The notes under the pieces were generated by a model. That model had not been told where the DNA came from. It was given only the letters and a program-made list of their open reading frames with translations, and did not search any database. Positions 60,518 to 64,000 of a stretch of DNA of 64,000 nt are shown piece by piece. Positions within the stretch are counted from its first letter, which is position 1. Every line of letters begins with the position of its first letter. The DNA comes from Streptomyces sp. AC550_RSS872 (GTDB lineage: Bacteria; Actinomycetota; Actinomycetes; Streptomycetales; Streptomycetaceae). The stretch lies in contig NZ_JAGMUL010000033.1 of the NCBI RefSeq assembly GCF_019049285.1, positions 1-64,000 of the forward strand, given 5' to 3'. A program made the translations under genes and the position numbers.

Positions 60518-60624
60518 GGCTCCACTCTGAGCCCTGAACACCTCTTGGTCCATTGCGATTCTTTACGTGGTTTCGCTAAGCAACCCTTATAGATCCGCCT
60601 CGACCTGCGTGTTCGCTCAGCGGC

Positions 60625-61341
60625 TCAGCGCTGCGGCACCGCGCACCCGTCGGGGCCGCAGGCGTCCGCGTCACCCTGGTCGATGAGCTGAAGCGGCGAC
60701 CGGTCGCCCCACGCCTGCGTCAGCGCCTGTGTGAAGACCTCGGCGGGCTGGGCGCCGGAGACTCCGAACTTGCGGTCCAGGACGAAGAACGGCACACCGC
60801 CCGCGCCGAGCTCGGCGGCCTCGCGCTCGTCGGCGCGGACGTCGTCGGCATAGGCGTCCGGGTCGGCGAGGACGTTTCGGACGTCGTCGGCGTCGAGCCC
60901 GGCGGCGACGGCCAGTTCCACGAGCCGCTCGTCGCCCTCGGCGAAGACGGACCGCTCCTCGGCGAAGTTCGCCCGGTAGAAGGCCTGGATCAGTGCGTCC
61001 TGCCTGCCCTGCTCCTTGGCGAGGTGGAGCAGCCGGTGCATGTCGAAGGTGTTGCCGTGGTCGCGGCCCTCGGTGCGGTAGTCGAGTCCCTCCGCGGCGG
61101 CCTGCGCGCCGAGGTTCTCCTCGCCGGCCTGCGCCTGGGCCTCGCTCATGCCGTACTTCCTGGTGAGCATGGTGATCACGGGCTGGATGTCGCCCTTGGC
61201 GCGCCCGGGGTCCAGCTCGAACGAGCGGTGCACCACCTCGACCTGGTCGCGGTGCGGGAAGGCGTCGAGCGCCTTCTCGAAGCGGGCCTTGCCCACGTAG
61301 CACCAAGGGCAGGCGATGTCGCTCCAGATCTCGACGCGCAT
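60625..61341 (-). CDS. DsbA-family (FrnE-like) oxidoreductase
   Basis: 238 aa. CPWC (C11-C14) in EIWSDIACPWCYVGK is the thioredoxin-fold redox site, with the helical insertion of the 2-hydroxychromene isomerase/FrnE branch and GVPFFVLDRKFGVSGAQP. No signal peptide, so cytoplasmic. The C-terminus has two extra Cys (DACGPDGCAV). ATG 61341. Confidence 0.9.
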   Translation of the reverse strand: MRVEIWSDIACPWCYVGKARFEKALDAFPHRDQVEVVHRSFELDPGRAKGDIQPVITMLTRKYGMSEAQAQAGEENLGAQAAAEGLDYRTEGRDHGNTFDMHRLLHLAKEQGRQDALIQAFYRANFAEERSVFAEGDERLVELAVAAGLDADDVRNVLADPDAYADDVRADEREAAELGAGGVPFFVLDRKFGVSGAQPAEVFTQALTQAWGDRSPLQLIDQGDADACGPDGCAVPQR

Positions 61342-61414
61342 GTCTGTGGCTCTCTCCAGTCGTACGGTTCGGAGACTCCCTCCGCTAAGTGTGTGAACCT
61401 TCAATCAGCCGGCT

Positions 61415-61918
61415 TCATTCCCCGGTGACGGAGAAGCGCAGAAAGAGATGGTGGTCGCCCTCGGCGGGCGGGTTCTCCGGGTCCGGGACCCAGCCCTGAC
61501 GGGCGTAGAAGCCCTGGGCGCGCCGGTTGCCGACATGCACGTCCAGCACGGACGTCCGCTTGCCGTCGGCCCGCCACTCCTCGACGCAGGCCGCGTGCAG
61601 GGCGGCGCCTACGCCGGAGCGCCAGTGGTCGGGGTCGACATGGAACTGGAACAGCTTGACCGTGTCGGCGGGGGCGCCCTCCGGAGTACGGAAGGAGGCC
61701 AGCCCGATGATCCGTCCCTTCTCGACGACGCACAGCACATGCCCCTCCGGCCGCGCGATGGCGCTCCGCCAGGCGGCGAGCCAGTCGGTGCCGTCCTGCG
61801 GAATCCCGTCGGGGTAGTACGTCGCCCGGGCGCGGGCGTGCAGCGCGACGACGTCCTCGACCTCGGCGGGCACGACGGTGCGAATCACACGACCTGCGGT
61901 CATTCGGTCACTGATCAT
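61415..61918 (-). CDS. GNAT-family N-acetyltransferase
   Basis: 167 aa. IRTVVPAEVEDVVALHARA, FQFHVDPDHWRSGVGAALH (acetyl-CoA pyrophosphate loop) and LDVHVGNRRAQGFYARQGW are GNAT motifs. Start between ATG 61918 and 61903. Substrate unknown. Confidence 0.85.
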   Translation of the reverse strand: MISDRMTAGRVIRTVVPAEVEDVVALHARARATYYPDGIPQDGTDWLAAWRSAIARPEGHVLCVVEKGRIIGLASFRTPEGAPADTVKLFQFHVDPDHWRSGVGAALHAACVEEWRADGKRTSVLDVHVGNRRAQGFYARQGWVPDPENPPAEGDHHLFLRFSVTGE

Positions 61919-62004
61919 GCATCGGAGGACGTGCCTCCCGCAGCGCCGGTTCCAAGCCGGCTGAACCGCCGCCGGCGCGGCCCGGCTCGCCGTGACCGGG
62001 CAGC

Positions 62005-62613
62005 TCAGCTTCCGTCTCTCAGGTCCTTCGGCCAGTCGGGCCTGAACTCCAGGTGGTCGTACGTCACGACACACCCCTCCCCCATCGGCGACTGCGTCAT
62101 GAAGCCGACCAGGGCGGCGTCGGTCTCCTTCTCCTCCCCCAGGGTGAAGAGCCGGACGAAGGTCCAGCGCTCGCCGTCGCGGGAGGCGTGGAAGGCGAAG
62201 GCCCGGCCGGTGCGGCTCACCCGCAGCCAGACCGAACTCCCCTCCACGGTGAAGGAGTTGGCGTCGTCGGAGTGCCCCCGGGTGACCACCGTGCAGACGG
62301 TGGGCACGTCCGGGGAGTACTCCAGGCAGAGCTTGGCCCAGGCCCGCTCCCCGACATGGACGTAGAGCACCCCGGCGTCGAAGGCGGCGGCGAAGCCGAC
62401 GGTGACGCGGGCGATCAGCTGGAAGTCGCCCTCGGGCGCGCCGAGCAGACGCGGCGCGTCCGAGGCCGGGTCGAGGCCCTCGCCGGTGGGCGGCACGAAG
62501 CGGTCCTGGCGGGGGCCCGCCCATCCGGAGAGGATGCCGTCCTCGTAGGCCCAGTGGCCGTCGGGGCCGTAGGTGCGGAGGGGAAAGGGCAGTTCAGGAA
62601 GTTCCACGTCCAT
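62005..62613 (-). CDS. DUF1349-family protein
   Basis: 202 aa, beta-jelly-roll. FAAAFDAGVLYVHVGERAWAKLCLEYSPD and TRGHSDDANSFTVEGSSVWLRVSRTGRAFAFHASRDG are DUF1349 (concanavalin-like) hallmarks. No signal. Function unknown. Confidence 0.85.
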   Translation of the reverse strand: MDVELPELPFPLRTYGPDGHWAYEDGILSGWAGPRQDRFVPPTGEGLDPASDAPRLLGAPEGDFQLIARVTVGFAAAFDAGVLYVHVGERAWAKLCLEYSPDVPTVCTVVTRGHSDDANSFTVEGSSVWLRVSRTGRAFAFHASRDGERWTFVRLFTLGEEKETDAALVGFMTQSPMGEGCVVTYDHLEFRPDWPKDLRDGS

Positions 62614-62660
62614 CCCCAGAGTCTTTCAGTTTCCCCTCCGCCATGTGGCCCTTAATTCGT

Positions 62661-64000
62661 TCAGCGTTCGAGCTGACCGTTGAACCGCCGCGGCAGCCCC
62701 AGCGGGTTGTCGTCCCGCAGCTCCGGCGGCAGCAGCGCCTCAGGGGCACCCTGGTACGCGACCGGCCGCATCCAGCGCTCGATGGCCGTACCGCCGACGG
62801 ACGTCGACGTGGAGGTCGTCGCCGGGTAGGGGCCGCCGTGATGCTGGGCCGCCGCGACGGCGACGCCCGTCGGCCACCCGTTCACCAGCACGCGCCCGGC
62901 CAGCGGCGTCAGCTCCGCGAGGATCTCCGCTCCGCGGCCCTCGCCCGCCGCCTCCTCGGCGGAGAGGTGAACCGTCGCCGTGAGGTTGCCGGGCAGCCGG
63001 GACAGCACGGCCTGGGCCTGCGCGTCGTCGTCGTAGCGGACCACGACGGTCACCGGGCCGAAGCACTCCTCCAGCAGGAGGTCGTACGAGCCCTCGCTGG
63101 TCAGCTTCTCGGCGGCCACCGTCAGGAAGCCGGCGCTGACGGTGTGCTCGCCGCCGGCGCCCGGCGTCACCGGGGTCTCCACGTCGGGGAGCTCGGCACG
63201 CTCGGCGACCCCGGCGATGAAGTTGTCCCGCATCCGGTGGTCGAGGAGGACACCGGCGTCGGTGTCGCTGACCGCGTCCGTGAGCGACTTGACCAGACCG
63301 TCGCCCGCGGCGCCGGACGGCACCAGCACCAGGCCCGGCTTCACACAGAACTGTCCGACGCCCAGCGTCATGGACCCGGCCAGGCCCGCCCCGATCGCCT
63401 CGGCACGCTCGGTGGCCGCGGCCTCGGTGATCACGACGGGGTTCAGGGAGCCCAGCTCGCCGTGGAAGGGGATCGGGACCGGCCGCGCGGCCGCCGCGTC
63501 GAAGAGGGCGCGGCCGCCCCGGATCGAACCGGTGAAGCCGGCCGCGGTGATCAGCGGGTGCTTGATCAGCTCGATGCCGGCCTCGAAGCCGTGCACGAGA
63601 CCGATGACACCTTCGGGGATGCCGTGCTCGGCGGCGGCCGTACGCAGGACCCTGGCGACCAGCTCCGACAGCGCGGGGTGGTCGGGGTGGGCCTTGACGA
63701 CGACCGGGCAGCCCGCGCCCAGCGCGCTCGCGGTGTCACCGCCGGCGACGGAGAAGGCGAAGGGGAAGTTGGACGCCGAGTAGACGGCGACGACGCCCAG
63801 GGGCACCTTGTAGCGGCGCAGGTCCGGGATCGGCGGGGTCGCGGTGTCGTCGGGGTGGTTGATCACGACGTCGAGGAAGGCGCCCTCGTCGACGATGTCC
63901 GCGAAGGCCCGCAGCTGGTAGCAGGTGCGGGCGAGTTCGCCGGTGAGCCGGACCGGGCCGAGCGCGGTCTCGGCGTCGGCCGCCTCGACGAGCTGGTCCT
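62661..64000 (-). CDS. aldehyde dehydrogenase, ketoglutarate-semialdehyde type (5' end outside window)
   Basis: 446 codons visible; the frame runs off the right edge (…DQLVEAADAETALGPVRLTGELARTCYQLR). Catalytic Cys in GQFCVKPG and Glu in PFHGELGSLNP; VYSASNFPFAFSVAGGDTASALGAGCPVVVKAHP is the family's cofactor segment. Resembles 2,5-dioxovalerate dehydrogenases that oxidise alpha-ketoglutaric semialdehyde in sugar-acid catabolism. Confidence 0.9.
   Translation of the reverse strand, partial: DQLVEAADAETALGPVRLTGELARTCYQLRAFADIVDEGAFLDVVINHPDDTATPPIPDLRRYKVPLGVVAVYSASNFPFAFSVAGGDTASALGAGCPVVVKAHPDHPALSELVARVLRTAAAEHGIPEGVIGLVHGFEAGIELIKHPLITAAGFTGSIRGGRALFDAAAARPVPIPFHGELGSLNPVVITEAAATERAEAIGAGLAGSMTLGVGQFCVKPGLVLVPSGAAGDGLVKSLTDAVSDTDAGVLLDHRMRDNFIAGVAERAELPDVETPVTPGAGGEHTVSAGFLTVAAEKLTSEGSYDLLLEECFGPVTVVVRYDDDAQAQAVLSRLPGNLTATVHLSAEEAAGEGRGAEILAELTPLAGRVLVNGWPTGVAVAAAQHHGGPYPATTSTSTSVGGTAIERWMRPVAYQGAPEALLPPELRDDNPLGLPRRFNGQLER

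Overview
The window reads as a core chromosomal stretch of a Streptomyces. Evidence: very high G+C with G/C-ending codons, many GTG and a few TTG starts, tight ATGA/GTGA gene overlaps, and gene content typical of the genus (SGM_5486-type microprotein, SCO1860-like LAETG protein, ectABCD, FabI/FabG pair, TldD/TldE pair). From memory, gene order broadly follows the S. coelicolor SCO1810-SCO1870 region; no alignment was run. There is no prophage, rRNA, tRNA or CRISPR array.

Layout. 0.1-5.4 kb: a SixA-like phosphatase, two small membrane proteins, an MFS exporter divergent from a FadR/GntR regulator with a palindrome between them, a secreted small protein, and the fabG-fabI fatty-acid pair. 5.6-12.3 kb: TldD/TldE protease pair, tyrS, small membrane proteins, a C-rich-loop small-RNA candidate, a small Cys/His protein and moaA. 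12.4-18.9 kb: acetate-type sodium symporter with its DUF485 partner, a secreted subtilase, a class III CoA transferase with palindromes at its start, and a CopD-like membrane protein. 19.0-25.1 kb: a 222-bp MITE-like element, VIT-family transporter, DEDDh exonuclease-BRCT fusion, small Cys-rich protein, SURF1, GH15 hydrolase and an SDR lacking the usual Tyr/Lys pair. 25.1-28.3 kb: a five-gene Asp23/AmaP envelope-stress operon divergent from a P10-family protein. 28.3-37.8 kb: enoyl-CoA hydratase, tiny HTH protein, ABC-F ATPase, lipid-anchored or secreted proteins, hydrolases, class II aldolase and a GH25 lysozyme.

37.9-48.8 kb: a PHO-box-controlled PiT phosphate transporter, then a cobalamin riboswitch followed by eight nearly fused genes: cbiB-cobQ-chelatase(ChlI/D)-cobO-cobB-cobE/cbiG-like-cbiX-cobC. 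This covers cobalt chelation, a,c-diamide amidation, adenosylation, cobyric acid formation and aminopropanol attachment. cobN and the corrin-ring methyltransferases are not in the window. 48.8-55.7 kb: LAETG surface protein, amidohydrolase, a three-gene polar amino-acid ABC transporter with a clear TATAAT promoter and an adjoining palindrome, a class V aminotransferase and a DinB-like protein. 56-59.2 kb: ectABCD for ectoine and hydroxyectoine. 59.4-64 kb: a second class V aminotransferase, FrnE-like DsbA oxidoreductase, GNAT, DUF1349 protein and a 5'-truncated ketoglutarate-semialdehyde-type dehydrogenase.

Most notable non-genic structure: two dispersed intergenic repeat families (called A and B here) recur several times. 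One B copy sits in frame inside cobB, adding about 48 proline-rich residues between its two domains.
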